Source: an uncultured bacterium
GTDB taxonomy: Bacteria > Actinomycetota > Actinomycetes > S36-B12 > CAIKAW01
Assembly (NCBI GenBank): GCA_903825575.1
Contig: CAIKAW010000046.1
Location: 1 to 64,000, forward strand
Direction: 5' to 3'
Length of the DNA stretch: 64,000 nt
The notes below the pieces were generated by a model, which saw nothing but the letters and a program-made list of their open reading frames with translations, ran no database searches and had not been told where the DNA came from. The position numbers and the translations under genes are program-made. Below are positions 49,018 through 59,469 of this stretch, piece by piece. How positions within the stretch are numbered: position 1 is the first letter of the stretch; every line of letters starts with the position of its first letter.

Positions 49018-52000
49018 GCCAGCCCGCAATCGCATTGGCACGAATTCTGGGTCACCCCTTGAGCCCGGAGCAGCTGGCCGCTGCCACCGCGCCACTTGCT
49101 CCGGCTCTGGTGCGGGCCGGCGCAGGTACCGGCAAGACCACAGTCATGGCGGCTCGGGTTGCGTGGCTCATTCACAGCGGTGCCGTCGATCCCGCGCGCG
49201 TACTCGGGCTGACATTTACCAATAAGGCGGCCGGCGAGCTGTCGGAGCGGGTCCGCAAGGTATTGCCTGAGGACGAAGATCTGGGTGAACCAAATATTGG
49301 CACTTACCACGGCTTCGCATACGAACTCCTGCAGCAGCATGGCCTAAGGCTCGGGCTCGAGTCGGAATTCGATGTACTCGACGAAGGCGCTCGCTTCCAA
49401 CTTGCCTACCGAGTTGTCTGCGACTTCGAACGCACCGTGGATTGGCAAACCGATCCTGGTCGGGTGGCGGCTGAGGTATTGAGCCTTGATGCCGAATTGG
49501 CTGAACACGTGGTGACGCCCGCTCAGGTTCGCGCGCGCACGGAGGCTTTCGATCGCGACCTGCTTGATCTCGTAAAGCCGGATAAGTACTCCGAGCGGAT
49601 CGGTGAGGCGAACCGCGACCGACTGATTGCCGTCGAGCTCGTCGAGCGCTACCGGGAGGCAAAGCGAACCCACAGTCGCGTCGATTTCGGCGATTACATG
49701 CGCTACATCACCGACCTCGTTGAGATTCCTACAGTGGTCGAAGCAGTCCGAACTCAGTACGACGTCGTACTCCTCGACGAGTACCAAGACACATCGGTCG
49801 CCCAAGAGCGAATGTTGCTTGCGCTATTTGGTGGCGGCCATCCGGTGACGGCAGTGGGCGATCCGCACCAATCCATCTATGGCTTCCGTGGCGCGTCCGC
49901 GGCCAGCATGGAACGCTTCCCCGATACCTTCCGGGACCGCGATCGACGCCCCGCTGCGGTCTATCCCCTCACGGAGAACCGCCGCTCGGGGGCTGAAATT
50001 CTGGTCGCCGCAAACAAGATTGTTGCTCCTTTGCGGCGCCCAAACGGACTAGATCTTGAACTTGTTCCCTTGCCAGACGCGCAACCGGCTGACGTTCGGG
50101 TGTCGCTATTCGAAACTGAGTCCGAAGAAGTTGCGTGGGTGGCCGAGCAGGTAGCTGAATATGTTCGCACGACGGGCAAACCGGGTGATGTTGCAATTCT
50201 GTGTCGCACTCGTCGTGGATTCGCAGATTTGCATCGCGAACTCTCAGCCCTCGATGTTCCGGTTGAGGTGGTTGGGCTCGGAGGCTTGCTTGAACTTCCG
50301 GACATCGTCGAAATCTGTTGTGTTCTGCGATTGCTAAACGACCCAGCCGAGAACCCCTCGCTACTTCGAATCCTTTCCGGACCCAAATGGCGCCTTGGCG
50401 CGCGTGATCTGCGACTGTTGGCTCGGAGGGCAGGCGAGTTGGCCGGTGCTAGTTACGGAAGCGCCGACAAAGGTTCGCTTGACTCCCAACTCGCTAGCGC
50501 GGTGGCCGAAGTTGACCCCGTGGACATCGTCTCGTTGTTGGACGCTGTGGAAGACCCGGGCGACGCTGACTACGACCCGCGAGCCCGCGAGCGCTTCGCA
50601 CGGCTGGCGGCCCAGCTCAAGGGATTGCGCCGTCACGTCGGTGAGCCGCTGGTCGACTTGGTTCATCGGGTGGCTGTTCAGACCGGCCTTGAGGTTGAAT
50701 TCTCGGTTGGAACTGACTCCCTGGTGGTTGAAAGGCGAAACGCCTTTGGCACGTTTCTAGATGTGGTCGCAGGGTTTAAGCCCTTTGCGGGGGCACCAAC
50801 GTTGTCGGCACTGCTCGCTTGGCTTGAGGCTCGAGCCCGGCAAAGCGATGCACCCGAGCCGGAACGGCCTTCCAACACTTCTGCGGTAGCGCTCATGACG
50901 GTGCATGCAGCAAAGGGCCTGGAGTATCCGATGGTGGTGCTGCCGTTCCTGACTGAAACCGTGTTCCCCAAGAAGGCTTACGGGTCGCAAGCGAGTCTGT
51001 GGCTGACCACGCCCGGGCAACTGCCAGATCCGTTGCGTGGCGACGCTAATTCGCGACCTTCGCTTGGCGGATTCGCGAAACAGCAGATCGAAGACTTCCG
51101 TGGCGCCGTCCGCGACTACGCCGAAGAAGAGGAACGCCGACTGATGTACGTCGCAGCAACCCGCGCAAAATCGGTGCTCTTGGCTTCCGGTTCGTGGTGG
51201 GGTCAGACCCAGAAGAATTCGCGTGGACCCTCGATATTCTTGCTTGAGTTGCACGAATCTGCGACTGAAGAACTCTGGTGCCCGCAGCCAGACGCCGAGG
51301 TTAACCCGACACTGGGTGAATCTGCCGCCGTCTCGTGGCATGAAGGCGACGGCACAAATGAACCGCGTAGTGCGGCCGCGCAACTGGTTCGCGACGTGAT
51401 GGCTGGCCGAACTCTGGCCGTACCTGTCCCTAGCGTTGACGAGGCAGTCGAGATCGCCGATTGGGACCGGCGCCTGGAACTTCTGGTGGCTGAAGCCCAA
51501 AGCGAACGCTCGGGGCAGCGCACTGTTGCCTTGCCCTCGGTTATTAGTGCGTCGCAGATGCTGAATCTGCAGCAAGATGCCGAACGGTTTGCGCGCGAGC
51601 TATATCGACCCATGCCGAGACCGCTGAATCGCGCTGCTCGGGTCGGTATCGCGTTTCATGCCTGGCTGGAAGCCCGCTTCCAGAGTTGGTCGCTGATCAG
51701 CCCCGATGAACTGCCAGGTTCATCCGACGCGCCGGCAGCCGATCTTGCACCCCTTCAGGCAGCCTTCGAAAAGTTGCCGTATGCGACCCAGACACCGGTA
51801 GCCGTCGAGGTACCCGTATCGGTGCGGCTAGCCGGCCGCACGATCGTCGGACGGATCGATGCTGTGTTTTCAGTCGGCGGCGACTACGAAATCGTCGACT
51901 GGAAGACGGGCGGACCCGATCACGTCACGCCACTGCAGCTTGCGCTCTACCGGCTTGCGTGGGCCGAGCAGTACGGGATCGAGTTGAGCCGCGTCCGAGG

Positions 52001-52088
52001 GGCCTTTGTTTATGTTGCAACGAGCCGTATCGAGGTATTCGACGACCTACCAGATCGAGCCGCACTGACTGCGTTACTCAGCAGCTGA
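49014..52088 (+). CDS. adnB: AdnB-like UvrD/Rep helicase with C-terminal RecB-like nuclease
   Basis: GAGTGKTTVMAARVAWL, LLDEYQDTS, GDPHQSIYGFRGA, YEIVDWKTGG..QLALYRLAW; ATG overlaps the adnA stop. Confidence 0.88.
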   Translation: MSQPAIALARILGHPLSPEQLAAATAPLAPALVRAGAGTGKTTVMAARVAWLIHSGAVDPARVLGLTFTNKAAGELSERVRKVLPEDEDLGEPNIGTYHGFAYELLQQHGLRLGLESEFDVLDEGARFQLAYRVVCDFERTVDWQTDPGRVAAEVLSLDAELAEHVVTPAQVRARTEAFDRDLLDLVKPDKYSERIGEANRDRLIAVELVERYREAKRTHSRVDFGDYMRYITDLVEIPTVVEAVRTQYDVVLLDEYQDTSVAQERMLLALFGGGHPVTAVGDPHQSIYGFRGASAASMERFPDTFRDRDRRPAAVYPLTENRRSGAEILVAANKIVAPLRRPNGLDLELVPLPDAQPADVRVSLFETESEEVAWVAEQVAEYVRTTGKPGDVAILCRTRRGFADLHRELSALDVPVEVVGLGGLLELPDIVEICCVLRLLNDPAENPSLLRILSGPKWRLGARDLRLLARRAGELAGASYGSADKGSLDSQLASAVAEVDPVDIVSLLDAVEDPGDADYDPRARERFARLAAQLKGLRRHVGEPLVDLVHRVAVQTGLEVEFSVGTDSLVVERRNAFGTFLDVVAGFKPFAGAPTLSALLAWLEARARQSDAPEPERPSNTSAVALMTVHAAKGLEYPMVVLPFLTETVFPKKAYGSQASLWLTTPGQLPDPLRGDANSRPSLGGFAKQQIEDFRGAVRDYAEEEERRLMYVAATRAKSVLLASGSWWGQTQKNSRGPSIFLLELHESATEELWCPQPDAEVNPTLGESAAVSWHEGDGTNEPRSAAAQLVRDVMAGRTLAVPVPSVDEAVEIADWDRRLELLVAEAQSERSGQRTVALPSVISASQMLNLQQDAERFARELYRPMPRPLNRAARVGIAFHAWLEARFQSWSLISPDELPGSSDAPAADLAPLQAAFEKLPYATQTPVAVEVPVSVRLAGRTIVGRIDAVFSVGGDYEIVDWKTGGPDHVTPLQLALYRLAWAEQYGIELSRVRGAFVYVATSRIEVFDDLPDRAALTALLSS

Positions 52089-52100
52089 GCGCAAGATTCG

Positions 52101-53288
52101 CTAGTGGCTTGGGACCGCGTCGCCTAGTGGTTTCGGCGGGTCGCCGAGAAGGTCACGAATCCGCTCCCGCGATGGTTCCTCGACAAAGCGCCACATCAGC
52201 CAGGCAACCGGCACGCTCGACGCGATGGCCAGCACGGTGAGCACCGCGAATATCGGACCGTGCGTGATGTGGATCTTCCCTGTGACGACGTTGAATACCT
52301 GTAGCAACACGATGTGCGTCATATACAAGGAGAAAGAGATGAATCCGCCCAGCACGAGACGATCTGATGCCAACCACTTAGCCAGTCCATGGCGCGAAAG
52401 TGCAAGCGCACCAATCCACATCGCCAGAAGAGGCGCTAGCGCCAGGTGCATCCGAGGTGGGAAGTTCGGATCAGACCACTGCAATGTAGGCACGTGGTTC
52501 AGCACAAACGAGAAGCCCAGCACGGCGACCGGAAGCACGACCGACAACGTGGTCGCGAGTCTTTCGACGCGGCGTTTTGGGCCACGTTCGTCCGGAGCGA
52601 GCCGGCGAACAATTAGATATGTGATCGATCCGGTCGTGAACTCGGTCAGGATGCGAAGCGTCGACCCGAAATTGTCGATGTAGTAGGCGTCCCCGCGATG
52701 CAAGATGCCGAACAGCACCACCGGAGAGATGGCAACAATCCAAAGCAGCACAAGCCATTTGGTGGCTGCACGCTTGCCGAGCCGGAACAAGACAATGACG
52801 AGCACTGGAAACAGTAGGTAGGCCAGCCATTCCATCGACAGAGACCACGCAGTGAAGTTCCAACCGCGCGTGGGGTGAGCAGCCCATTCTTGGACTAGGA
52901 AGACTTGCTTGAAGTAGTCGCCGACATTGAACCAGCCCGGCAGGGCGCCGCCCTTGCCGCCAATGATCGAGTATGACAACGTCACTACGCCGGCGATGTT
53001 TAGCATCACGAAGTGCACGGGGTAGACGCGCGCGAGTCGTAGACCGTAGAAGTGCAAACTGCCGCGGATCGAGAATTTGGGGCCAAGCTTGTTCAGGTAG
53101 GTGTGAGTCAGAATGAAACCCGACAAGCAGAAGAACAGATCAACGCCCAGCCTCCCGACGCGGAGCACGTCATGTAGACCGGGTACCAGAAGCCCAGACT
53201 TTCCAAGGGCCGCCTGAAAATGGTAGAGAACCACCCAAGCCGCTGCGATGAACCGCACGCCGGTCAATTGCCGGATGAACTGGTTCAT
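52101..53288 (-). CDS. Acyltransferase 3 / OafA family membrane protein
   Basis: LTGVRFIAAAWVVLYHFQ, GVDLFFCLSGFILTHTY, multiple TM helices. Confidence 0.9.
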   Translation of the reverse strand: MNQFIRQLTGVRFIAAAWVVLYHFQAALGKSGLLVPGLHDVLRVGRLGVDLFFCLSGFILTHTYLNKLGPKFSIRGSLHFYGLRLARVYPVHFVMLNIAGVVTLSYSIIGGKGGALPGWFNVGDYFKQVFLVQEWAAHPTRGWNFTAWSLSMEWLAYLLFPVLVIVLFRLGKRAATKWLVLLWIVAISPVVLFGILHRGDAYYIDNFGSTLRILTEFTTGSITYLIVRRLAPDERGPKRRVERLATTLSVVLPVAVLGFSFVLNHVPTLQWSDPNFPPRMHLALAPLLAMWIGALALSRHGLAKWLASDRLVLGGFISFSLYMTHIVLLQVFNVVTGKIHITHGPIFAVLTVLAIASSVPVAWLMWRFVEEPSRERIRDLLGDPPKPLGDAVPSH

Positions 53289-53378
53289 TCGCATCCCTTC
53301 GGGCGTCTGACGACGGTGTGCGGATTCTTGCATGACACTCGCCTCGCACCCGTAGCCACGGCGGCATAGGGTCGCGAC

Positions 53379-54794
53379 ATGACCGCTAAGTACGCGCAGC
53401 TGCAGGCCTTCGTTTCAGAACACTCGGATAAGTTCGTCGCCGACCTCATGGATTGGCTACGGATTCCCTCGATCGGCACCGACCCAGCTCACGATGGCGA
53501 TGTTCGTCGCAGTGCCGAATGGCTGCGCGATCGGTTCGAGGCCTTGGGGTGCCCGGTCGTCGAGATCTGGCCCACAGCTGGCCAGCCAGCGGTCTACGCC
53601 GAGTGGTGCAGTGCCCCCGGTGCGCCCACTGTCTTGGTATACGGCCATCACGATGTTCAGCCGGTCGATCCCCTTGACGAGTGGACTTCGCCCCCGTTCG
53701 ACCCGGTTGTGGTTGCTACCGAGCACGGGGCCCGGCTCTTAGGGCGCGGCGCAATTGACGACAAAGGCCAAGTTGCCTTCCACTTGCTCGGCTTGGCCGC
53801 ACACCTGGCGGCAGTCGACCTGGATGGATCGACACCTGTGCACCCAGCCGTAAACCTCAAGTTCTTGATCGAGGGCGAAGAAGAGTCTGGGTCCCCGCAC
53901 TTCTCTGAACTGTTGCGTGCGAATAGCGAACGGCTGACCTGTGATGTTGTGCTGGTAAGCGATACGGGTATGTACGCCCGCGAGACTCCGTCGATCTGTG
54001 TGGGCATGCGCGGACTAGTCAATGGTGAGTTTGAACTGCGTACCGCTCAGGTTGATCTGCATTCGGGATCTTTTGGCGGTGCAGTCCCGAATCCGGCGCA
54101 CGTCGCTGCTCGAATTATTGCTGGCCTACATGACGAATCCGGCCGGGTGCGCATTCCTTCGTTCTATGAAGGAGTCCGTGAACCCGACGCGTCGGAGCGT
54201 GAACTCATGGCCAAGCTTCCGTTTGATGAGGCCGAATATTTGCGCACGACCACGACAAAGATCCTGGTAGGTGAGGCTGGTTGGTCAACCTTGGAACGCA
54301 CCTGGGTTCGTCCCACCGCTGAGATCAACGGGATCCTGTCTGGCTATGCCGGGACAGGTCACAAGACGATCGTGCCAAGCAGCGCTTTAGTGAAGTTCTC
54401 CTTCCGCCTTGTTCCAGGTCAGGAGCCGCCGGCGATTGCAGCGGCCTTCCGGAAGTGGCTCGGCGAGCAAGTGCCAACTGGGGTCGATGTCTCACTGCGC
54501 TTCTTCGGCGACGGCGTGCGGCCGTGCCTTACTCCACTTGATCACCCAGTTCTTCAAGCAGTAGTCCGGGCGTTAACTACGGTGTTCGACTCGGAAGTTC
54601 TGTTCACTCGTGAAGGCGGCAGTGGACCGGAAGCTGACTTAGCCGAGATTCTGGCGGTCCCGGTTGTGTTCCTGGGTGTGGGCCTTCCCGACGACCGGAT
54701 CCACGCGCCCAATGAGAAGGCCGAGATTCCTTTGCTGCTAAAGGGGGCTGAGGCGGTTGCACTGCTCTGGGCCGATCTCGGTGGTACCAGTTGA
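53379..54794 (+). CDS. M20 family dipeptidase
   Basis: VLVYGHHDVQPVDPLDEWTSPPF, GRGAIDDKGQVAFHL, IEGEEESGSPHF. Confidence 0.93.
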   Translation: MTAKYAQLQAFVSEHSDKFVADLMDWLRIPSIGTDPAHDGDVRRSAEWLRDRFEALGCPVVEIWPTAGQPAVYAEWCSAPGAPTVLVYGHHDVQPVDPLDEWTSPPFDPVVVATEHGARLLGRGAIDDKGQVAFHLLGLAAHLAAVDLDGSTPVHPAVNLKFLIEGEEESGSPHFSELLRANSERLTCDVVLVSDTGMYARETPSICVGMRGLVNGEFELRTAQVDLHSGSFGGAVPNPAHVAARIIAGLHDESGRVRIPSFYEGVREPDASERELMAKLPFDEAEYLRTTTTKILVGEAGWSTLERTWVRPTAEINGILSGYAGTGHKTIVPSSALVKFSFRLVPGQEPPAIAAAFRKWLGEQVPTGVDVSLRFFGDGVRPCLTPLDHPVLQAVVRALTTVFDSEVLFTREGGSGPEADLAEILAVPVVFLGVGLPDDRIHAPNEKAEIPLLLKGAEAVALLWADLGGTS

Positions 54795-55732
54795 CTGTGA
54801 ACGCTAACCGCCAGTTACTCGCTGGGTTAGCCCTAGCCCGCGGTGATATTGATCGGGCCGCTGAGCATCGTGACGATATCCAGTGGCTATCCGATTCTTG
54901 GGCGCACGCAGATACCCGGGTGCTGGAGTTGATCAACGGGACCGTGGAACTTGGCCAGTCCGCGTCTTCAGCGATTGCTTGGTTGTCGCCGACGGACGTT
55001 ACGCAGGCGGATTGGACTGACCTGTTCTTCCTCGGCAAAGTGGACGCAGTTGCCCATTTTGCTGTCGCAAGTCCGCTCGAAGCGCCCGACGCCGAGGCGC
55101 TTTTGGCCCGGAGTGGTTTGCGCGAGATTGGTTCGACGCTTTCCGATGCGGAGGCGGGTTTGCTTACCACCGCAGTGGCTTTGGCGAACTGGCATGCGAC
55201 ACATCGGCGCTGCCCGCGCTGTGGGACGCCGACTGAGTCGATCAGCGCCGGCTGGGCCCGTCGCTGCCCGGCCGACGAGTCACTGCACTTTCCGCGCACA
55301 GATCCGGCAGTCATCGCCTTGGTGGTCGACGCCGATGACCGGGCGCTGCTGGGGCGCCAAGTGGCTTGGCCTGAGCACTTCTTCTCGACGCTCGCCGGTT
55401 TCGTGGAGGCCGGTGAGTCCGCCGAAGCAGCCGTTCGACGTGAGGTCTTCGAAGAATCCGGGGTCGAGGTCGACGATGTCACCTACCTAGGCAGCCAGCC
55501 GTGGCCTTTCCCGGCGTCGTTGATGTTGGGGTACCACGCCCGCGCCGTGCCTGGGTCTGAGATCAGGGTTGACGGCACGGAAATCGCTGAGGCCTATTGG
55601 TATTCGCGAGAAGAACTTGTTACTGCCTGCAAGTCGGGCGAGGTTCGACTGCCATCGTCGGTTTCGATTGCCCGACGGCTGATCGAACGCTGGTTTGGTT
55701 CCGAATTACCGGGGGAGTGGTCGCGGCCGTAA
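54791..55732 (+). CDS. nudC: NADH pyrophosphatase
   Basis: Zinc ribbon CPRCGTPTESISAGWARRCP, FPRTDPAVIALV, Nudix box GFVEAGESAEAAVRREVFEESGV, SQPWPFPASLM. Confidence 0.93.
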   Translation: MTVNANRQLLAGLALARGDIDRAAEHRDDIQWLSDSWAHADTRVLELINGTVELGQSASSAIAWLSPTDVTQADWTDLFFLGKVDAVAHFAVASPLEAPDAEALLARSGLREIGSTLSDAEAGLLTTAVALANWHATHRRCPRCGTPTESISAGWARRCPADESLHFPRTDPAVIALVVDADDRALLGRQVAWPEHFFSTLAGFVEAGESAEAAVRREVFEESGVEVDDVTYLGSQPWPFPASLMLGYHARAVPGSEIRVDGTEIAEAYWYSREELVTACKSGEVRLPSSVSIARRLIERWFGSELPGEWSRP

Positions 55733-55766
55733 GGCAGGGACCGCCGATCTGTCCCGGTTGGTTGGA

Positions 55767-56648
55767 TCAGTACCAGTAGTGCTGGCTCCAGAATGCCCAC
55801 GCATCGCATGGAGTGCCGTACGAACTTGTGATGTATGCGAGCCCCCACCGGATCTGCGTAGTTGGGTTGGTCTTCCAGTCGGCGCCGGCGGCGGCCATCT
55901 TCGTCCCCGGTAGCGCCTGCGGAATCCCGTACGTGGCACCGGTGGAGTCGGTCGGGTTCCAGTTCGACTCTTGCCACCACATTCGATCTAGGCAAGTCCA
56001 TTGCTCCAAACCAAAACCGAACTTCGCAAGCAGGTCGACAGCAGTAGCGCGCGGGGTACCCAGGTAGACCCGGCGATCAGCCCTAGACCATTCGTCGTCA
56101 CGGTTGCCGATCCGATCATTGTTCTTTAGCAGCGACGCGCGCTGCAATGCCGACCAATTTGCAGGCAGCGCGGCCAACAAGGTGCGTCCTGCCGCCTCGT
56201 CTAACGCTGCCTGCTGCGGCAGTGCCGATCGGGCAAGGATCGGCGCTGTCGCCACGTTGGCCGCGGCGCTGTGACCTACTCGGTCCGCCGCAGTAAGTGT
56301 GGCCATTTCCTGCATAGCTGCCAGCCAGGCGCTGGCCGCGGCCCGATCTCGCTCGGCGACCGAGAGTTGGCTGCCTGATTGCTGGGAGACCTCGCGGATC
56401 AAGGCCGATGCGGCTGAATCCGGTATGAGTGGGCCAGTTGCGGCGGCAACCGGGCTACTTGGAAGCAGGCTGCCGACCAGCACGAGTGTCGCGGCGATGG
56501 CGAATCCACCCAGGAGGAGTCGGGCTTCCGGTTGGCCAATCCACTTCCTTGGGTGCAGGCGGCCGTCGCGGTGCCAGAGCGTCGACGAGTGGAACTTGGG
56601 CGTTCGGGAGTGCCGCGGGGCACGGTGGCGACCACCGGCACGACCCAT
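55767..56648 (-). CDS. Lytic transglycosylase-like secreted protein
   Basis: TM/signal then C-terminal CLDRMWWQESNWNPTDSTGATYGIPQALPGTKMAAAGADWKTNPTTQIRWGLAYI. Confidence 0.85.
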   Translation of the reverse strand: MGRAGGRHRAPRHSRTPKFHSSTLWHRDGRLHPRKWIGQPEARLLLGGFAIAATLVLVGSLLPSSPVAAATGPLIPDSAASALIREVSQQSGSQLSVAERDRAAASAWLAAMQEMATLTAADRVGHSAAANVATAPILARSALPQQAALDEAAGRTLLAALPANWSALQRASLLKNNDRIGNRDDEWSRADRRVYLGTPRATAVDLLAKFGFGLEQWTCLDRMWWQESNWNPTDSTGATYGIPQALPGTKMAAAGADWKTNPTTQIRWGLAYITSSYGTPCDAWAFWSQHYWY

Positions 56649-56703
56649 AGCGCACTCCTGAAAACGTCGGTACGGAGTGCTTCGGCCGGATTTGGGCCAA
56701 CCC

Positions 56704-56937
56704 TTAGCCGGCGAGGGCTGCCTTAACTTGGCCAATCGAAGGATTGGTCAAGGTGGTTCCGTTGGGCAGCAGCAACGTAGGCACGATCTCATTGCCGCCA
56801 TTGACCCCCGCGACGAAACTGGCTGCGGCCGCGTCGGTCTCGATATCAACAACCTTGAACTCGATCCCTTCGCGACCCAATTGGGCTTTAAGCCGGTGGC
56901 AGTAGCCACACCAGGACGTCGAATACATGGTCAACAT
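56704..56937 (-). CDS. mrx1: Glutaredoxin-like mycoredoxin
   Basis: MLTMYSTSWCGYCHRLKAQL...VPTLLLPNGTTLTNPS; CGYC active site. Confidence 0.9.
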   Translation of the reverse strand: MLTMYSTSWCGYCHRLKAQLGREGIEFKVVDIETDAAAASFVAGVNGGNEIVPTLLLPNGTTLTNPSIGQVKAALAG

Positions 56938-57068
56938 TGCGCCTCCGGGAGTTCTTGTCGCCGCAGTATCGGCCCGGCAGGTACAACGTTCGCACGGCCC
57001 CGTGGCATTCCTCCCCAGCCGGCGCCATCGCCTCCGCTGTGGTCGGGCGGTCCTGACAAGATGCCTAG

Positions 57069-59189
57069 GTGCCCCTTGACCCCGAAGTCGTGCTGGCCGG
57101 CCTCGACGACGAACAGCGGGCCGCTGCGATGGCTGTCACCGGTCCGGTCGTGATTCTGGCCGGTGCTGGCACTGGAAAGACCCGGGCGCTGACGCACCGG
57201 ATCGCCTACGCCACTGCCATCGGGGCTCAGGATCCGGCCCGCGGCCTGGCCGTCACGTTCACGACGCGGGCGGCCGGAGAGATGCGAACCCGGCTGACCG
57301 GGCTCGAGGTCCCAGCCCTGCAGGTGCGCACCTTCCATGCGGCGGCGCTGCGCCAACTGAAGTTCTTCTGGCCGCGCGTGGTCGGCGGCAACTTCCCCAA
57401 GTTACTTGAGAGCAAAGCGCGGGTGGTCGCCGAAGCGGCGTCACGTTGCGGCCTACCGACCGATACGGCGATCGTCCGTGATCTCGCGGCCGAAATCGAA
57501 TGGGCCAAATCGTCCGGTCACGCTGTCGACGACTATGTGCGCAAGGCTGCCGGCCGAACGATGCCGGCCGATCTGCTGCCGGCGGACGTTGCTCGCGTGT
57601 ATTCCTCTTACGACGACATCCGCATTGACCGAGACTTGCTCGACTTCGAAGATGTCCTGCTATTGACAGTTGCAATGCTGGACCAACGCCAAGACGTCGC
57701 GGATGAAATTCGCAAGCAATACCGCTGGTTCACTGTCGATGAGTTCCAGGACGTCAATCCGATGCAGGCCCGGCTGCTTGAACTTTGGCTTGGCGACAGC
57801 CAAGAAGTTTGTGTGGTTGGTGATGCCGGCCAAACCATCTACACATTCACTGGCGCGAGTCCGGAACATTTGTTGTCATTCACGAAGCGCTACCCGGATG
57901 CGGTGTCAGTGCGTCTGGTGCGTTCCTACCGTTGCTCGCCGCAGATAGTTGCATTGGCTAACCGGGTGCTCGATGCAGCAACCGGGCCGGCTGCTGCATT
58001 GCGGGTGTCGCTGCGCAGCGAAGCTGAAGCCGGGCCGGCTCCAACGATCACGGCCTACGATGACGAACCGGCCGAGGCGGCTGCGGTCGCGGCACAAGCA
58101 GCAAAACTGATCGCGGCTGGTTTGCTTTCGCGTGAGATTGCGGTGCTTTACCGCACTAATGCGCAGTCCGAAGTGTATGAAGCGGCGTTTGCAAACGCCG
58201 GCGTTCCGACGGTGCTGCGCGGTGGCGAGCGCTTCTTTGATCGCGCCGAGGTGCGAACTGGGATCACGCTCCTGCGTGGCGCAGCGCGCGCGGCCGGGTC
58301 CCAAAGCGACGCTACTGCCCAACCGGTCGAGCTTGGACAGGAAGTTGCGGCCGTGCTTTCCAACACCGGTTGGATGCCGAAACCACCGGCCGGGTCTGGG
58401 GCAGTTCGCGAACGCTGGGAATCATTAGCAGCACTGGTATCGCTGGCCGAAGATTTGGCAGCTAGCCAGCCGCTTGCTGGCTTAAGTGAACTGGTCGCCG
58501 AACTCGACCGGCGGGCTGAAGTTCAGCATGCGCCGCAAGTTGCCGGCGTTACCTTGGCATCGCTTCACGCGGCAAAGGGACTTGAGTGGACAGCCGTGTT
58601 TGTAGTCGGCTTGGCCGAAGGAATGTTGCCCATTGTCTACGCCGACACTCCGGAGCGGATCGAAGAAGAACGACGCTTGCTGTACGTGGGGGTTACTCGA
58701 GCTAAACGGGATCTGGCGTTGTCCTGGTCGAAGGCACGTAGCCCTGGGGGGCGGACCGGTCGCAACCCGTCGCGGTTCCTGGCGGATTTGACGGGCGCAG
58801 CCGTGCCGCAACAACCCAAGTCGGCAACGACTAAGCGGCGCAAAGTGGCGCATTGCCGGGCGTGTGGTCGGTCGTTAGTGACGGCTGCTGAGGCAACCCT
58901 TGGGCGCTGTACTGGATGCCCGGCGAATTTGGACGCCGATCTCTACGACCGGTTGCGCGAGTGGCGGTTGCGGCTAGCGGGCCACCGTGGCGTGCCGGCG
59001 TACGTGGTCTTCACCGACCGAACGTTGCAGGCGATTGCTGAATTGCAGCCGAGCGATTCGGCTGGCCTGGCTGAAATCGCCGGAATCGGGCCTCGCAAGC
59101 TGGTCGAGTATGGCGAGCAGGTGCTCGAATTGATCGCTGGGGCGGCGGTGGCGAATATTGCGTTGCCCGAAGCCCCACCTATCGCGTAA
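57069..59189 (+). CDS. uvrD2: ATP-dependent DNA helicase UvrD2 with tetracysteine motif and C-terminal HRDC domain
   Basis: GAGTGKTRALTHRIAY, TVDEFQDVN, VGVTRAKRDLALSWSKAR, CRACGRSLVTAAEATLGRCTGCP, HRDC-like end. Confidence 0.93.
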   Translation: MPLDPEVVLAGLDDEQRAAAMAVTGPVVILAGAGTGKTRALTHRIAYATAIGAQDPARGLAVTFTTRAAGEMRTRLTGLEVPALQVRTFHAAALRQLKFFWPRVVGGNFPKLLESKARVVAEAASRCGLPTDTAIVRDLAAEIEWAKSSGHAVDDYVRKAAGRTMPADLLPADVARVYSSYDDIRIDRDLLDFEDVLLLTVAMLDQRQDVADEIRKQYRWFTVDEFQDVNPMQARLLELWLGDSQEVCVVGDAGQTIYTFTGASPEHLLSFTKRYPDAVSVRLVRSYRCSPQIVALANRVLDAATGPAAALRVSLRSEAEAGPAPTITAYDDEPAEAAAVAAQAAKLIAAGLLSREIAVLYRTNAQSEVYEAAFANAGVPTVLRGGERFFDRAEVRTGITLLRGAARAAGSQSDATAQPVELGQEVAAVLSNTGWMPKPPAGSGAVRERWESLAALVSLAEDLAASQPLAGLSELVAELDRRAEVQHAPQVAGVTLASLHAAKGLEWTAVFVVGLAEGMLPIVYADTPERIEEERRLLYVGVTRAKRDLALSWSKARSPGGRTGRNPSRFLADLTGAAVPQQPKSATTKRRKVAHCRACGRSLVTAAEATLGRCTGCPANLDADLYDRLREWRLRLAGHRGVPAYVVFTDRTLQAIAELQPSDSAGLAEIAGIGPRKLVEYGEQVLELIAGAAVANIALPEAPPIA

Positions 59190-59207
59190 CCTCAGCAATT
59201 CGACGGT

Positions 59208-59230
59208 CCGAACCTAACTGGTTCGGTTTT
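59208..59230 (+). terminator. Intrinsic-terminator-like hairpin after uvrD2
   Basis: CCGAACC-TAACT-GGTTCGG followed by TTTT. Confidence 0.65.
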
Positions 59231-59243
59231 CTTGGAGGCAGAA

Positions 59244-59378
59244 ATGTTCGCAATGTTCGACGCAGCTCAGGCGGTCACGCCGGGCTTCGACGCGCGTGCG
59301 ACCAAGTCCACCAAGTCGAACAAGCGCTACGCCCACACCCCGAAGCTTTGGGGTCCACGGGAGGATGCTTCGGTGTAA
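59244..59378 (+). CDS. 44-aa small ORF, candidate whiB7 leader peptide/uORF
   Basis: Hand-translated: SD GGAGG then ATG; MFAMFDAAQAVTPGFDARATKSTKSNKRYAHTPKLWGPREDASV*. Not in the ORF track. Confidence 0.65.
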   Translation: MFAMFDAAQAVTPGFDARATKSTKSNKRYAHTPKLWGPREDASV

Positions 59379-59400
59379 CTCATCGAATGGCAGCCACCAG

Positions 59401-59438
59401 CCGCGGACCCCTTAAGGGATCCGCGGCTTTGTTGTTTT
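59401..59438 (+). terminator. Terminator/attenuator hairpin in the whiB7 leader
   Basis: CCGCGGACCCCTTAAGGGATCCGCGG (one mismatch in the stem) followed by CTTTGTTGTTTT. Confidence 0.75.
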
Positions 59439-59469
59439 CCAGTAGTTATCGAACTAAGGAGGGAATCTT

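Noticed and set aside
50757-51575. 272-aa minus-strand ORF
   Set aside because: Antisense to adnB; no motifs.
54604-55482. 292-aa minus-strand ORF
   Set aside because: Antisense to nudC and the M20 peptidase; Ser/Ala-rich shadow frame.
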